DNA of 40,939 nucleotides from the NCBI GenBank assembly GCA_022797145.1, contig JAAWKA010000013.1, positions 1-40,939 of the forward strand, read 5' to 3'. Of the stretch, positions 30,563 to 39,691 are shown in pieces. This DNA is from Clostridia bacterium (GTDB lineage: Bacteria > Bacillota > Clostridia > TANB77 > CAG-508). Position 1 is the first letter of the stretch; every line of letters begins with the position of its first letter. A program made the position numbers and the translations under genes. The notes below the pieces were generated by a model, which saw only the letters and a program-made list of their open reading frames with translations, did no database searches and was not told the DNA's origin.

Positions 30563-32182
30563 ATGTCAACTTGCTTAGGATTATATATAGGAAATAATCT
30601 AATAAAATATGCTAAAGTTTCAAAAGACAATGATAAAGTAAAGATTGATTCTTTTGGAATGAAATTCTATGATAAATTAGAAGAAAGCATACAACAGGTA
30701 ATAGAAGAAACATACAGCTATAAAACTCCTATTAGTATAAACTTATCTAATGAAGAATATGACTATTTTTCTTTATTTAGCCTATTAAATAAAAAAGATA
30801 TGCATAATGTAATAAATACAGAATTTGAATCACGTTGTAATGACAAGGGAATAAACAAAGAAGGATTTGAAACAAGATATGTATTAGTAGAAGACTTTAC
30901 AGATAAAGAAAAGATAAAAGCAATACATGTTTCGGCCAATAAAGCAGATATCGAAAAAAAGATACAACAGTTAGAAGGATATAAAGTTTCATCAATTTCA
31001 CCAATAGGAATAAGTATTGCAAACTTGTTAGAACATAAAGAAAAAGAAAATGCATTAATTGTAAATATAGAAGACAAAACAACAATTACAACAATAATGG
31101 ATAAAAAAATAGTAGATGTAGAAGTGCTAGAAGAAGGAACTTCACAAATACTAAATAATATAAATATGAAAGAAAATTCATATTTAAAAGCATATGAAAT
31201 ATGTAAAAATACTACAATATATACAAATGCAGGACAAGACTTACAATATGAAGAAAATCAATACTTAGATGATATTATGCCTACTTTATACAATATAGTA
31301 GGACAAATAAGAAAAATAACAAATGAAAGTTTAATAAAAATAGATAAAGTATATATCACAGGAACAGCTTCTGTGATAAGTAATATAGATATATACTTTC
31401 AAGAATATTTAACAGAAATGAAATGTGAAATACTAAAACCATATTTCATACAAAATGTACAAGCAAAAATAAATATGAAAGACTATATAGAAGTTAACTC
31501 AGCAATAGCTTTAGCATTACAAGGATTAAAAGATGGAATAAAAGGAGTTAATTTTAAAAAAGAAAACTTAGCAGATAAACTTCCAGAGTGGTTAACACAA
31601 GAAATTGGTTCAGGAAGTAAAAACTTAAAAGCTGGTTCAAAATTTAGTTTAGAATTTGATTTTAAATCTAAACTAACAGCACTTGAGAGTAATCTCATGA
31701 GAATAATTACAGCTATATTACTAATTATTATATTATACACAACATCAACTACCTTTATTTTACAAGCAATGAATAAAAAAATGCAAGAAATATCTAAGGC
31801 AAAAACAAATGTAACAAATCAAATAGAACTAGTAAACAAAGATATAGAAACAATAAAAACAAATACAAGCAAATATATAAGTATGAAAGAAAAATTACAA
31901 TCAATAAATGATAAAATATCTGATAAAAATAAAACAAAAAATGCAATACCAAATCTACTAAATAGAATTATGTATATAATTCCAACAGAAGTACAGATAA
32001 CATCAATAGAAAATATAACAGGAAATCATGTAACAATAAATGCACAAGCATTAACTTATGAACAACTTGGATATTTTACAGCAAAATTAAAGGTAGATGG
32101 AATATTAACAAATATAGTATCAGATAGTGGTCAAAAACAAGAAAATGTAGTTAAAATTACTATAGAAGGAGATTTGCCATGA
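30563..32182 (+). CDS. PilM-PilN fusion, type IV pilus alignment protein
   Basis: A 539-residue protein joining two pilus proteins. Residues 1 to about 330 form an actin-like PilM: CLGLYIGNNLIKYAKVS at the first phosphate loop, LIVNIEDKTTITTIMDKK at the second, and VYITGTASVISNIDIYF at the third; the catalytic glycines are degenerate compared with typical PilM. After a linker with DKLPEWL, one membrane helix (about 381-402) and a coiled coil (about 405-455) plus a small ferredoxin-like domain (TSIENITGNHVTINAQALTY divided at the turn) form the PilN part. In other bacteria PilM binds the N-terminal peptide of a separate PilN. It heads the operon and overlaps pilO by 4 nt. Confidence 0.82.
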   Translation: MSTCLGLYIGNNLIKYAKVSKDNDKVKIDSFGMKFYDKLEESIQQVIEETYSYKTPISINLSNEEYDYFSLFSLLNKKDMHNVINTEFESRCNDKGINKEGFETRYVLVEDFTDKEKIKAIHVSANKADIEKKIQQLEGYKVSSISPIGISIANLLEHKEKENALIVNIEDKTTITTIMDKKIVDVEVLEEGTSQILNNINMKENSYLKAYEICKNTTIYTNAGQDLQYEENQYLDDIMPTLYNIVGQIRKITNESLIKIDKVYITGTASVISNIDIYFQEYLTEMKCEILKPYFIQNVQAKINMKDYIEVNSAIALALQGLKDGIKGVNFKKENLADKLPEWLTQEIGSGSKNLKAGSKFSLEFDFKSKLTALESNLMRIITAILLIIILYTTSTTFILQAMNKKMQEISKAKTNVTNQIELVNKDIETIKTNTSKYISMKEKLQSINDKISDKNKTKNAIPNLLNRIMYIIPTEVQITSIENITGNHVTINAQALTYEQLGYFTAKLKVDGILTNIVSDSGQKQENVVKITIEGDLP

Positions 32183-32886
32183 GAAAAATTTTATTAAGCA
32201 TAGTTATAGTAATATTAATTTTAATAATATACATTATGTTATTTGAAGGAATTAATATATTTGGATTTAGAATTTTATCTGTAAGCCAAATGCAAGATGA
32301 AAACTCAAACTTAGATACACAATTAAATCAAGTAAGTATATTAACAAGTGTAACATATCCAAAAGCTTTAACAGATTTAACAGATAGTACAAAACAATTA
32401 CTAATAGCAAAGGAAGAATATGCGGACTTATTACAATATAGTTCAAATGAACAAATAGATTCAGCAAGTCAACTAGACAGATATGAAATGGAATATCTAT
32501 GGACTAAAATAGGAAATCATGCTACAAAAAATGGAATAATACTAAAATTTGAAGTAAAAACTAGTAGCACAGGAACACCAAATCAATATGATTTACATTT
32601 CTTAGCAACAGGGCAATATGTATCTATTTCAGAATTTGTAGAAGCACTTGAAAATGATTCTTCATTATCATTTAAAATTGAAAACTTTACAATAAGACCA
32701 AACCAAGAAAACACAGAAAACTTACAAGCGACATTTATGGTAAGAGATATTTCAATAAACATAGATAGACTATCAGAAGATTCAAGTCAATCAATACAAA
32801 AAACACAAAATGTAGTAGATGAAGCAATCACAGGAACACAAAATGAAATAAAGAATGATATAAATTATTCAAATAAGACTAATTAG
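32179..32886 (+). CDS. pilO: PilO-like pilus alignment protein
   Basis: A 235-residue inner-membrane protein with one N-terminal helix (about 4-25), a coiled-coil region (about 38-80) and a ferredoxin-like domain (about 100-195; YDLHFLATGQYVSISEFVEALE is the typical PilO signature). PilO pairs with PilN to align the pilus motor with the machinery. The last 40 residues are Asn/Ser-rich and disordered. Start ATG overlaps the pilMN stop (ATGA). Identification relies on position and fold pattern. Confidence 0.8.
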   Translation: MRKILLSIVIVILILIIYIMLFEGINIFGFRILSVSQMQDENSNLDTQLNQVSILTSVTYPKALTDLTDSTKQLLIAKEEYADLLQYSSNEQIDSASQLDRYEMEYLWTKIGNHATKNGIILKFEVKTSSTGTPNQYDLHFLATGQYVSISEFVEALENDSSLSFKIENFTIRPNQENTENLQATFMVRDISINIDRLSEDSSQSIQKTQNVVDEAITGTQNEIKNDINYSNKTN

Positions 32887-32895
32887 GAGGGCAAA

Positions 32896-33351
32896 ATGTT
32901 TAAAAAAATAGTAAAAGAAATAATTATATTAATAATGTTATTAACATTAATAGTATTGTTATTAGGAATATTTTTATATGATTATATACCAACAAGTAAA
33001 ATTGTTCCCAAAGTAGAACAATATAAAATACCAGATAATATAAAAGAAGAATTATCTAGTGAAATAAAAGAAGAAAGTGAAGTAATAGTAACAAGACAAA
33101 TAGATGAAAGAGACTTAAACATATATGAAAAAGGAAAAGACTATGAAAAAGGAAAAGTAAATCCCTTTTCATCAGTACAACCTATAGAAAATACAAACAA
33201 CAATCAGCAAACAAGTACTAATATAGGTAGTACAAATAATAATCAAAGTGGAACTACCAATACACTAAATACAGCAAACAATCAAATTCAAACTAATAAT
33301 AAAAATCCCAATTCAACAGGCTCATACCTACCAGACAAGGGATTAAAATAA
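32896..33351 (+). CDS. Single-pass protein in the PilP position
   Basis: A 151-residue protein: one N-terminal membrane helix (about 8-30), an acidic linker, a short conserved-looking segment DYEKGKVNPFSSV near residues 82-94, and an Asn/Thr/Gln-rich low-complexity tail ending SYLPDKGLK. It is not recognised by overall sequence. The GK.NPF segment resembles the R.DPF motif in the N-terminal region of PilP, and the gene occupies the pilP place after pilO. PilP normally is a lipoprotein linking to the outer-membrane secretin, which a Gram-positive cell lacks, so this may be a reduced functional counterpart. Confidence 0.6.
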   Translation: MFKKIVKEIIILIMLLTLIVLLLGIFLYDYIPTSKIVPKVEQYKIPDNIKEELSSEIKEESEVIVTRQIDERDLNIYEKGKDYEKGKVNPFSSVQPIENTNNNQQTSTNIGSTNNNQSGTTNTLNTANNQIQTNNKNPNSTGSYLPDKGLK

Positions 33352-33410
33352 TTTAGGTTATATTTATTAATAATATAGATATATCAAACAAAAAATAAGG
33401 AGGAATTTTT

Positions 33411-33653
33411 ATGTTAAAAGAGCAAAAGGGTATTACATTAGTAGCATTAATAATTACTATCATAGTATTATTAATATTAGCAGGAATTACAATTTCATTA
33501 ATAATAGGAAATAATGGGATTCTAAACAGAGCAAAAGAAGGTGGACAATTATATCAAAACGCAGCAGATGATGAAAGAAACCAATTAAATACAGCTTATA
33601 ATGAAATGGAAAATATTATAAATGACTATAATTTATTACCAGAAAACCCATAA
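33411..33653 (+). CDS. pilA: Major type IV pilin candidate
   Basis: An 80-residue prepilin: leader MLKEQKG, cleavage expected before ITLVALIITI, then one hydrophobic helix (to about residue 28) and a short polar domain (GILNRAKEGGQLYQNAADDE) ending in NDYNLLPENP. The mature protein of about 73 residues is small for a type IVa pilin, more like other short clostridial pilins. Position +5 is Ala rather than Glu. AAGGAGG precedes the ATG, and a leaky terminator follows, which would boost pilin mRNA over the genes behind it. It sits between the alignment genes and the peptidase. Confidence 0.85.
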   Translation: MLKEQKGITLVALIITIIVLLILAGITISLIIGNNGILNRAKEGGQLYQNAADDERNQLNTAYNEMENIINDYNLLPENP

Positions 33654-33660
33654 TACTAGA

Positions 33661-33690
33661 GGCATATGCATTATATGTATATGCCTTTTT
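33661..33690 (+). terminator. Intra-operon terminator after the pilin gene
   Basis: GGCATATGCA (33661-33670) pairs with TGTATATGCC (33676-33685, one G-T pair), followed by TTTTT. It starts 8 nt after the pilin stop and 26 nt before the peptidase gene; partial read-through would give more pilin than peptidase and motors. Confidence 0.75.
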
Positions 33691-33716
33691 AGTAAAAGTG
33701 AAAAAGGAGAAATATA

Positions 33717-34532
33717 GTGATAGAAATAATAATAGACATACTAATATTTATAATAGGAATATATTTTGGAAGTTTTTTTACACTTGCAATTCATAGACTA
33801 CCTAAGTCAGAAAATATAACTTATAAAGCATCATATTGCCCTAATTGTAATCATAAACTAGGAATTTTAGATTTAATACCAATATTTAGCTATACTATAT
33901 TAGGAGGAAAATGTAGATATTGTAAAAACAAAATCAAAATAAAATACTTTTTAATAGAAATATTAAGTGGAATAGTATTTTTATTATTTTTTAAAACTCT
34001 AAAATTAGAAATTTTAGATATAACAAATAAAGAAATAATCAAAATAATCTTCCTAAGTATATATATTGCTACTCTTTTTATATTAGCAGGAATTGATAAA
34101 GAAAGAAAAATATTACCAAAATCACTAATAATATTTATAATCTCAATATCTGTTATATATATAATATATTCATATACACTAAATATAGAAAATGTATATG
34201 CATATGTTATATATTTAATAATGATGATAATATTATTATCATTAGATACTTTAATATTAAATAGAAAAGTACAATACAGTTATATAATACAGATATTAAT
34301 ATTAATATTATATATGATTATTTTTTCAAATATATATAATACTATAATTACAATAATGTTAACAATTCTAGAAATAGGAATAAAAAATATAATAATATAT
34401 TTAAAAAATAAAAAAAGTATGATAATAAAAAAAGAAAAAATAGAAAAACCAATAGGCTTTTTTCTATCTGTATCAAACATTATAGTTATAATAATGACAA
34501 ATTATATTATAAATTATACTATAAAAATATAG
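33717..34532 (+). CDS. pilD: Type IV prepilin peptidase (A24 family)
   Basis: A 271-residue membrane protease that cleaves prepilins after Gly and N-methylates the new end. The N-terminal region shows YFGSFFTLAIHRLPKSE and two zinc-type pairs, CPNC (near 42) and CRYC (near 67), then KYFLIEILSG. The first catalytic Asp is D127 in AGIDKERKILP. The second, normally in a GxGD motif, is not found in that form; the nearest candidate is D177 in LLSLDTLIL. About seven hydrophobic helices follow the family plan. The start is a GTG after AAAGGAGA. Confidence 0.85.
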   Translation: MIEIIIDILIFIIGIYFGSFFTLAIHRLPKSENITYKASYCPNCNHKLGILDLIPIFSYTILGGKCRYCKNKIKIKYFLIEILSGIVFLLFFKTLKLEILDITNKEIIKIIFLSIYIATLFILAGIDKERKILPKSLIIFIISISVIYIIYSYTLNIENVYAYVIYLIMMIILLSLDTLILNRKVQYSYIIQILILILYMIIFSNIYNTIITIMLTILEIGIKNIIIYLKNKKSMIIKKEKIEKPIGFFLSVSNIIVIIMTNYIINYTIKI

Positions 34533-34540
34533 GAGATAAA

Positions 34541-35002
34541 ATGCAAAAAATAAAATTAAAAAATAATAAAGGTTTTACAACTGTAGATATATCAATATCT
34601 ATAATAATTATTATTTTGTTTGTCTCTATAATAAGCACAGCCTACTACAACTATTATATCAGTATAACAAGAAAAAACAGAGAAGCTCAAGCAATAAATA
34701 CAATAATAGATGTAATAGAAAGTATAGAAAAGATGAATTATGAAGAGATAACACAAGACGAAATATCTAAATTAATAGAAGAATTAAAAAATGGAAAAAT
34801 TACAAATTATGGGAACAAAATAACTATACCAAATGGATATGAAGTAACTGCTATAATAGAAAAATATAATGAAACTCTTCATAATGAAGACAAAAAAGAC
34901 TTAATAAAAAAAATAAATGTAAAAATAGAATATCAAGTAGGAAATAAAACTGAAAAAATAGAAATAAATAAATTAATAACAAAAAATGATATATTAAAAT
35001 AA
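34541..35002 (+). CDS. Minor pilin (PilV-like) with type III signal
   Basis: A 153-residue protein with leader MQKIKLKNNKG, then FTTVDISISIIIIILFVSII; position +5 is Asp, an acidic residue as in classical pilins. The remaining domain begins with a long helix (NREAQAINTIIDVIESIEKM) and ends in strands (EVTAIIEKYNE, VKIEYQVGNK). It is 8 nt after the peptidase gene and 15 nt before another pilin-like gene, so probably forms the tip complex with it. It resembles PilV/GspI in place more than in sequence. Confidence 0.75.
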   Translation: MQKIKLKNNKGFTTVDISISIIIIILFVSIISTAYYNYYISITRKNREAQAINTIIDVIESIEKMNYEEITQDEISKLIEELKNGKITNYGNKITIPNGYEVTAIIEKYNETLHNEDKKDLIKKINVKIEYQVGNKTEKIEINKLITKNDILK

Positions 35003-35017
35003 TAAAAAGGAGAAAGT

Positions 35018-35446
35018 ATGAAATCAAACTCAGGAATTACAACTACTAGTCTAATTATATATATAATTTCAATGTTAATTGTAATAGCAACAATAGCAAC
35101 AATAACTTCATTCTTTTTTACAAACGTAATGAATCTAGACCAGACCAGTCACAATATCGGAGAAATAACTAAATTCAATATGTATTTTATAGAAGATATA
35201 AAAAGTAAAAACAATAAAATACTAAAAATATCAGAAAATAAAAACTCAATTACATTTTTAACAGGAAACACATATACATTTCAAGATAATAGCATTTACC
35301 TAAATAACATAAGAATATGTGAAAACATTACTAATTTACAATTTGACAAAAAACAAGAAGATAATAAAACTATAATAATAGTATTAATAACAATAGGTAA
35401 TAACTTACCATACACAAAAATCACAGAATATGTAATGGAAAATTAA
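35018..35446 (+). CDS. Minor pilin-like protein (GspJ/PilW position)
   Basis: A 142-residue protein with a short leader MKSNSG, then ITTTSLIIYIISMLIVIATI and a polar domain rich in beta structure (NSITFLTGNTYTFQDNSIYL, the usual pattern of PilW/GspJ-like pseudopilins; ENITNLQFDK). Position +5 is Ser. It ends the pilin block before pilB. AAAGGAGA precedes the ATG. Assignment as a minor pilin rests on the N terminus and context. Confidence 0.7.
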   Translation: MKSNSGITTTSLIIYIISMLIVIATIATITSFFFTNVMNLDQTSHNIGEITKFNMYFIEDIKSKNNKILKISENKNSITFLTGNTYTFQDNSIYLNNIRICENITNLQFDKKQEDNKTIIIVLITIGNNLPYTKITEYVMEN

Positions 35447-35518
35447 GAAAGCATTTCCAATAATAAATGAAAAAATATAAGATATAATATTAATAAGGAA
35501 TACAAAGGAGGAAAACAT

Positions 35519-37144
35519 ATGGAATTAAGAAGACAACCAATAGGAATAGAACTTGTAAGAAGAGGATTAATAACACAACAAGATATACAAAAAGCCCTAG
35601 ATTATCAAAAAGACCATCCAGATAAAAAAATGGGAGATATATTATATATATTAAGAGTATGTGATGCATATCAGCTAATACAAGCAATAGGAGATATATT
35701 TGGAGAAAAAGCAATGTTACTTACTCCACAGGATGTAAAAATAAAAGTAGAAGACTATGTATCTATGGATGTTGTAAGGCAAAATAGAGCAATACCATTT
35801 TTGGAAGAAAATGGTAGAATAAAAGTATGTTTTTCAGATACAGCAAATAGAAGAGTAGTAGAACAGATGCGACTATTATTATTAAACAAGGGTTTAATAA
35901 TGGAAAAGTATATCACATTTGAACCATTAATAGATCAAGTAATAAGGTCTTTGGAAGGAAAAGTAACAGATGATATAAATTCATCTTCAGACATAACAGG
36001 ACTAATAGATACTGTAATAAAAAAAGCAATAGATAAAAGAGCAAGTGACATACACTTTGAACCAATGGAAGAAAGCTTAAGAATACGTTATAGAATAGAT
36101 GGAGAAATGTACACAGTAGCAAACATAGAAAAAGAAAAACAACAGCAAATAATAGGAAGATTAAAAGCAATATCAAATATGCATCAAGAAAAACAAGAAG
36201 CACAAGATGGTAGAATACTATTATATACAGACTATAATATACGTGTATCATCACAAAAAAATATTTATGGAGAGAAATTCGTACTAAGATTATTAAAAAA
36301 GAACTCAAATGTAAAAACAATATTTGAATTAGGATTTCCAAATGATGAAAATTTACTAAAAAAGAGTTTTCATAAAAAAAATAGTATAACAATTGTTGCA
36401 GCGCCTACAGGAGAAGGAAAAACTACTACTCTATATAGCGTAATAGACTATCTAAATAGACCAGAGATAAATATTACAACAATAGAAGATCCAGTAGAAA
36501 TACGAATACCAGGCTTAAATCAAATAGAAGTTGAAGCTAAAACAACATTTTCATCATCTTTAAGAACAGTTTTAAGACAAGATCCAGACATTATACTAGT
36601 AGGAGAAATAAGAGATAAAGAAACAGCAGAAATAGCAATGCAAGCTGGACAAACAGGTCATTATGTATTATCAACAATACATACAATAGATAGTATAGAA
36701 GTAATAACAAGATTAAGAAAAATGGGAGTTTCAAATTATGATATAGCAAGTATACTTGCGACCTCACTATCACAAAGACTTGTAAGAAAAATATGTCCAC
36801 ATTGTGCAAAACAAAGAAGTTTTACAGAACATGAAATACAAATAATAAGGCAGATTGGACAAAACTATGGAGTAGAGTTTAATATAAATGGTAAGACTAC
36901 TTATGAGGTAATAGGCTGTGAGAAATGTAATCATTCAGGGTATTATGATAGAATAGGGATATTTGAAATATTAATAATAGATGATGGGATACGAGAATTA
37001 ATATCAAACAATGCCTCAACCCTAAAAATAAAAGAACAAGCCTTAAAAATAGGATATAAACCATTAATAGTAGATGGAATAAATAAAGTTTTGCAAGGTA
37101 TAACAACACTAGAAGAGTTAAATAAAAAACTAGTAATTTATTAA
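35519..37144 (+). CDS. pilB: Type IV pilus extension ATPase PilB
   Basis: A 541-residue secretion ATPase of the GspE/PilB family. The N-terminal MshEN/GspE-N domain (about 5-140) begins IGIELVRRGLITQQDIQKALDYQ; the core has DIHFEP, Walker A APTGEGKTTT (295-304), the Asp box TTIEDPVE, Walker B-type DPDIILVGEIRDKETA and the His box TGHYVLSTIHT. The zinc-binding tetracysteine is C426/C429 (CPHC) and C467/C470 (CEKC), a PilB hallmark absent from PilT. Located in front of pilT and pilC. AAAGGAGG precedes the ATG. Confidence 0.95.
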   Translation: MELRRQPIGIELVRRGLITQQDIQKALDYQKDHPDKKMGDILYILRVCDAYQLIQAIGDIFGEKAMLLTPQDVKIKVEDYVSMDVVRQNRAIPFLEENGRIKVCFSDTANRRVVEQMRLLLLNKGLIMEKYITFEPLIDQVIRSLEGKVTDDINSSSDITGLIDTVIKKAIDKRASDIHFEPMEESLRIRYRIDGEMYTVANIEKEKQQQIIGRLKAISNMHQEKQEAQDGRILLYTDYNIRVSSQKNIYGEKFVLRLLKKNSNVKTIFELGFPNDENLLKKSFHKKNSITIVAAPTGEGKTTTLYSVIDYLNRPEINITTIEDPVEIRIPGLNQIEVEAKTTFSSSLRTVLRQDPDIILVGEIRDKETAEIAMQAGQTGHYVLSTIHTIDSIEVITRLRKMGVSNYDIASILATSLSQRLVRKICPHCAKQRSFTEHEIQIIRQIGQNYGVEFNINGKTTYEVIGCEKCNHSGYYDRIGIFEILIIDDGIRELISNNASTLKIKEQALKIGYKPLIVDGINKVLQGITTLEELNKKLVIY

Positions 37145-37163
37145 AATAGGGGGAAACAGTAAA

Positions 37164-38264
37164 ATGATAGAAATAGAAAAAGTATTAAATCAAGCAATAA
37201 AAAAAGATGCATCAGATATCCATTTTATATGTGGAATTAAACCAATGCTAAGAATAATTAGACAACTAGTAGAAGCAGAACAAACAGATACCCTAACACC
37301 AGAAGACATGAATGAAATATATGATTATTTAATAAGGGGAAATATAGAAAAAGATACAGTATATAAAGAAACAAAAAAATTGGATACATCTTTAGAATAT
37401 GGAGGAGTGAGATTTCGTGTTAATATATCTTCTTCTAATGAAATTCCATTGTTTACATTAAGAATTATAAAAAACGAATTACCTAAATATGAAGAATTAG
37501 GTGTTCCAGATATAGTAAAAAGAATGACTTACCAACCACAAGGATTAATATTAGTTACAGGAAAAACAAATTCAGGAAAAACTACTACCTTAAATGCACT
37601 TATAAATGAAATAAATGAGCAACAAAATAAGAAAATACTTACATTAGAAAGTCCAATAGAATACAAACATAATTCAAAAAAATCAATAATAGTGCAAAAG
37701 GAAGTAGGAATAGGAGGAGATTCATTATGCTATAGTGATGGAGTAAAAAATTCTTTAAGAGAAGATTGTGATATATTGGTAATAGGAGAAATAAGAGATA
37801 AAGAAACAATGGATGCAGCAATAGAAACTGCAGAAGCAGGCCACCTTGTAATAGGTACATTACACACAAAATCATGTGCTGAAACTATAGATAGAATGAT
37901 AAATTTTTATGATGTAAGAGATCAAGCAACAATAAAATATATGATAGCATCATTATTAAAATTAGTAATATCACAAAGACTATTAAAAGGAACAGATGAA
38001 AAACTAGCATTAGTTCCAGAGGTAATGGTAGTAGATAACATAGTAGCAGGATTAATAAGAAAAGATAAAATAAGTGTATCAGAAATAGAAGATGCAATAC
38101 AAAGTGGAGCAGAAAAAGGAAGCATAGGTTTAATAAATTCAATAGCAGAATTATTTGTTGATAATAGAATTACATTAGAACAAGCAAAAGCACAAATAGA
38201 AGAAAAAAATATAGAAACATTAAATAGAACAGTAATGCAATTAAGGATAAAAAAGCAAAGATAA
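37164..38264 (+). CDS. pilT: Type IV pilus retraction ATPase PilT
   Basis: A 366-residue PilT-family ATPase. It has KKDASDIHFICG at the N terminus, Walker A GKTNSGKTTT (from 133), LTLESPIEY, REDCDILVIGEIRDKETM and AGHLVIGTLHTKSCAETIDR, and no tetracysteine zinc site, which separates it from PilB. PilT depolymerises pili to power twitching and retraction. The C-terminal AIRNLIRE-type motif is replaced by AGLIRKDKI, a usual variation. It lies 19 nt after pilB with a GGGGG ribosome site. Confidence 0.93.
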   Translation: MIEIEKVLNQAIKKDASDIHFICGIKPMLRIIRQLVEAEQTDTLTPEDMNEIYDYLIRGNIEKDTVYKETKKLDTSLEYGGVRFRVNISSSNEIPLFTLRIIKNELPKYEELGVPDIVKRMTYQPQGLILVTGKTNSGKTTTLNALINEINEQQNKKILTLESPIEYKHNSKKSIIVQKEVGIGGDSLCYSDGVKNSLREDCDILVIGEIRDKETMDAAIETAEAGHLVIGTLHTKSCAETIDRMINFYDVRDQATIKYMIASLLKLVISQRLLKGTDEKLALVPEVMVVDNIVAGLIRKDKISVSEIEDAIQSGAEKGSIGLINSIAELFVDNRITLEQAKAQIEEKNIETLNRTVMQLRIKKQR

Positions 38265-38282
38265 GAAAGTGAGGATTAAATT

Positions 38283-39635
38283 ATGGCTATTTATAGATAC
38301 AGGGCATTAACAGAAAATGGATTAATTGTAACAAATAAGATAGAAGAAAATACAAGAAGTGCAGTTATAAAGAAATTAAAAAGAAATAATTTAGTTCCCA
38401 TAAGCATAACAGAACAAATAGCAATAACTAAAAACCAAGTACAAAAAAAGAAAAGAAATGTAAAAGATATAGAAGATATAATAAAAAATGTAAATACAAC
38501 AGATATAGGAAAAACTAGAGAAAAAAATAGGCAGTCATATATACAAAAGATAAATCAAACTCTTAGTAAAACAGAAAAAATAACAAACAGAGATATAGTA
38601 ATATTTACACAAAATTTTTATGTATTAAAAAAAGCAAATTTTAATAATATACATGCATTAAGTACAATTATAGAAAGTACAGAAAATTATACTTTTAGAG
38701 GAATATTAGAAGATATATTAGCAGGTGTAGAAGCAGGAGAAAACATGTATACAACAATGGAGTACTATTCAGATGTATTTCCATATATATATATAAACAT
38801 GATAAAAGTAGGAGAACTATCTGGTTCACTTACAAACTCATTAGAACAAGCAGTTGAATATTTAGATGAATCAGCAGACTTAACAAGAAAATTAAAAAGC
38901 ATTTTAATACCAAATTTAATACAATTTGTATTATTAATAGTAATGCTTGTCGTAGGAACTTTAGTAGCAATACCAGCAATCCAAAATGTATTTGATGCAG
39001 TAGGAACAAAAGATGAACTACCAGCAATAACAATATGGTTTGCAAAATTTTTAGATAATGTACTAATATATTGGTATATACCAGTTATATTACTAGCAGC
39101 TACAATAGCAGGAATAATATATTATATACAGACTCCAAAGGGAAAATATAATTTTGATTACTTTAAATACACTATGCCAATATTTGGAAAGCTAATATTT
39201 TCATTAGACTTTGCAAGACTACTAAGAGCAATGTTATTAAATTTAAAAAATGGTATAAGAATACAAGATTCATTAGAGATAAGTAAAAATGTAGTTAAAA
39301 ATTATGTTATGTTATCAATAATAGAAACATCAATAAATAATATATTAATAGGACAATCTTGGATAGAACCATTCGAAAAATCAAACTTACCATCACCAAT
39401 GATAACAGAAATGTTAAAAATAGGAATGAAAACAGATTTAACAGAAATGATGGAAAAATTATTAGAATATATGCAAATAGATATAGATAATACAATGAAT
39501 AAAATAATGGCTGTTTTACCACAAGTAGTATATAGTATAGTAGGAATAGTATTAATATTCTTTGTATTAGTAGTATTAGTACCTTGTGTACAAGTATATA
39601 TGGGAAACTTCTTGTTCTCAGCATATGGTTATTAA
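38283..39635 (+). CDS. pilC: Type IV pilus platform protein PilC
   Basis: A 450-residue integral inner-membrane platform protein of the T2SSF/GspF family that couples the motors to pilin assembly. It begins YRYRALTENG, has a long basic N-terminal insert (about 55-95), and two T2SSF domains: one at about 100-225 (IVIFTQNFYVLKKANFN, YINMIKVGELSGSL) and one at about 300-425 (FARLLRAMLLNLKNGI, TEMLKIGMKTDLTEMME). Three membrane helices lie at about 210-235, 262-282 and 420-440. Ends the pilus operon. Confidence 0.94.
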   Translation: MAIYRYRALTENGLIVTNKIEENTRSAVIKKLKRNNLVPISITEQIAITKNQVQKKKRNVKDIEDIIKNVNTTDIGKTREKNRQSYIQKINQTLSKTEKITNRDIVIFTQNFYVLKKANFNNIHALSTIIESTENYTFRGILEDILAGVEAGENMYTTMEYYSDVFPYIYINMIKVGELSGSLTNSLEQAVEYLDESADLTRKLKSILIPNLIQFVLLIVMLVVGTLVAIPAIQNVFDAVGTKDELPAITIWFAKFLDNVLIYWYIPVILLAATIAGIIYYIQTPKGKYNFDYFKYTMPIFGKLIFSLDFARLLRAMLLNLKNGIRIQDSLEISKNVVKNYVMLSIIETSINNILIGQSWIEPFEKSNLPSPMITEMLKIGMKTDLTEMMEKLLEYMQIDIDNTMNKIMAVLPQVVYSIVGIVLIFFVLVVLVPCVQVYMGNFLFSAYGY

Positions 39636-39647
39636 AAATAAAAAATA

Positions 39648-39672
39648 TTTGGCTCGATATAATCGAGCCAAA
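39648..39672. terminator. Hairpin between pilC and the ROK gene
   Basis: TTTGGCTCGAT (39648-39658) pairs with ATCGAGCCAAA (39662-39672), 11 bp and the most GC-rich stem of the window. On the plus strand an A-run, not a T-run, follows; the T-run would be on the minus strand. It may act as a boundary or mRNA-end stabiliser. Confidence 0.55.
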
Positions 39673-39691
39673 AAATATAAGGGGAGGAAAA

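Noticed and set aside
35483..35488. TATAAT before pilB as an internal promoter
   Set aside because: No -35 box at suitable spacing; probably base composition.
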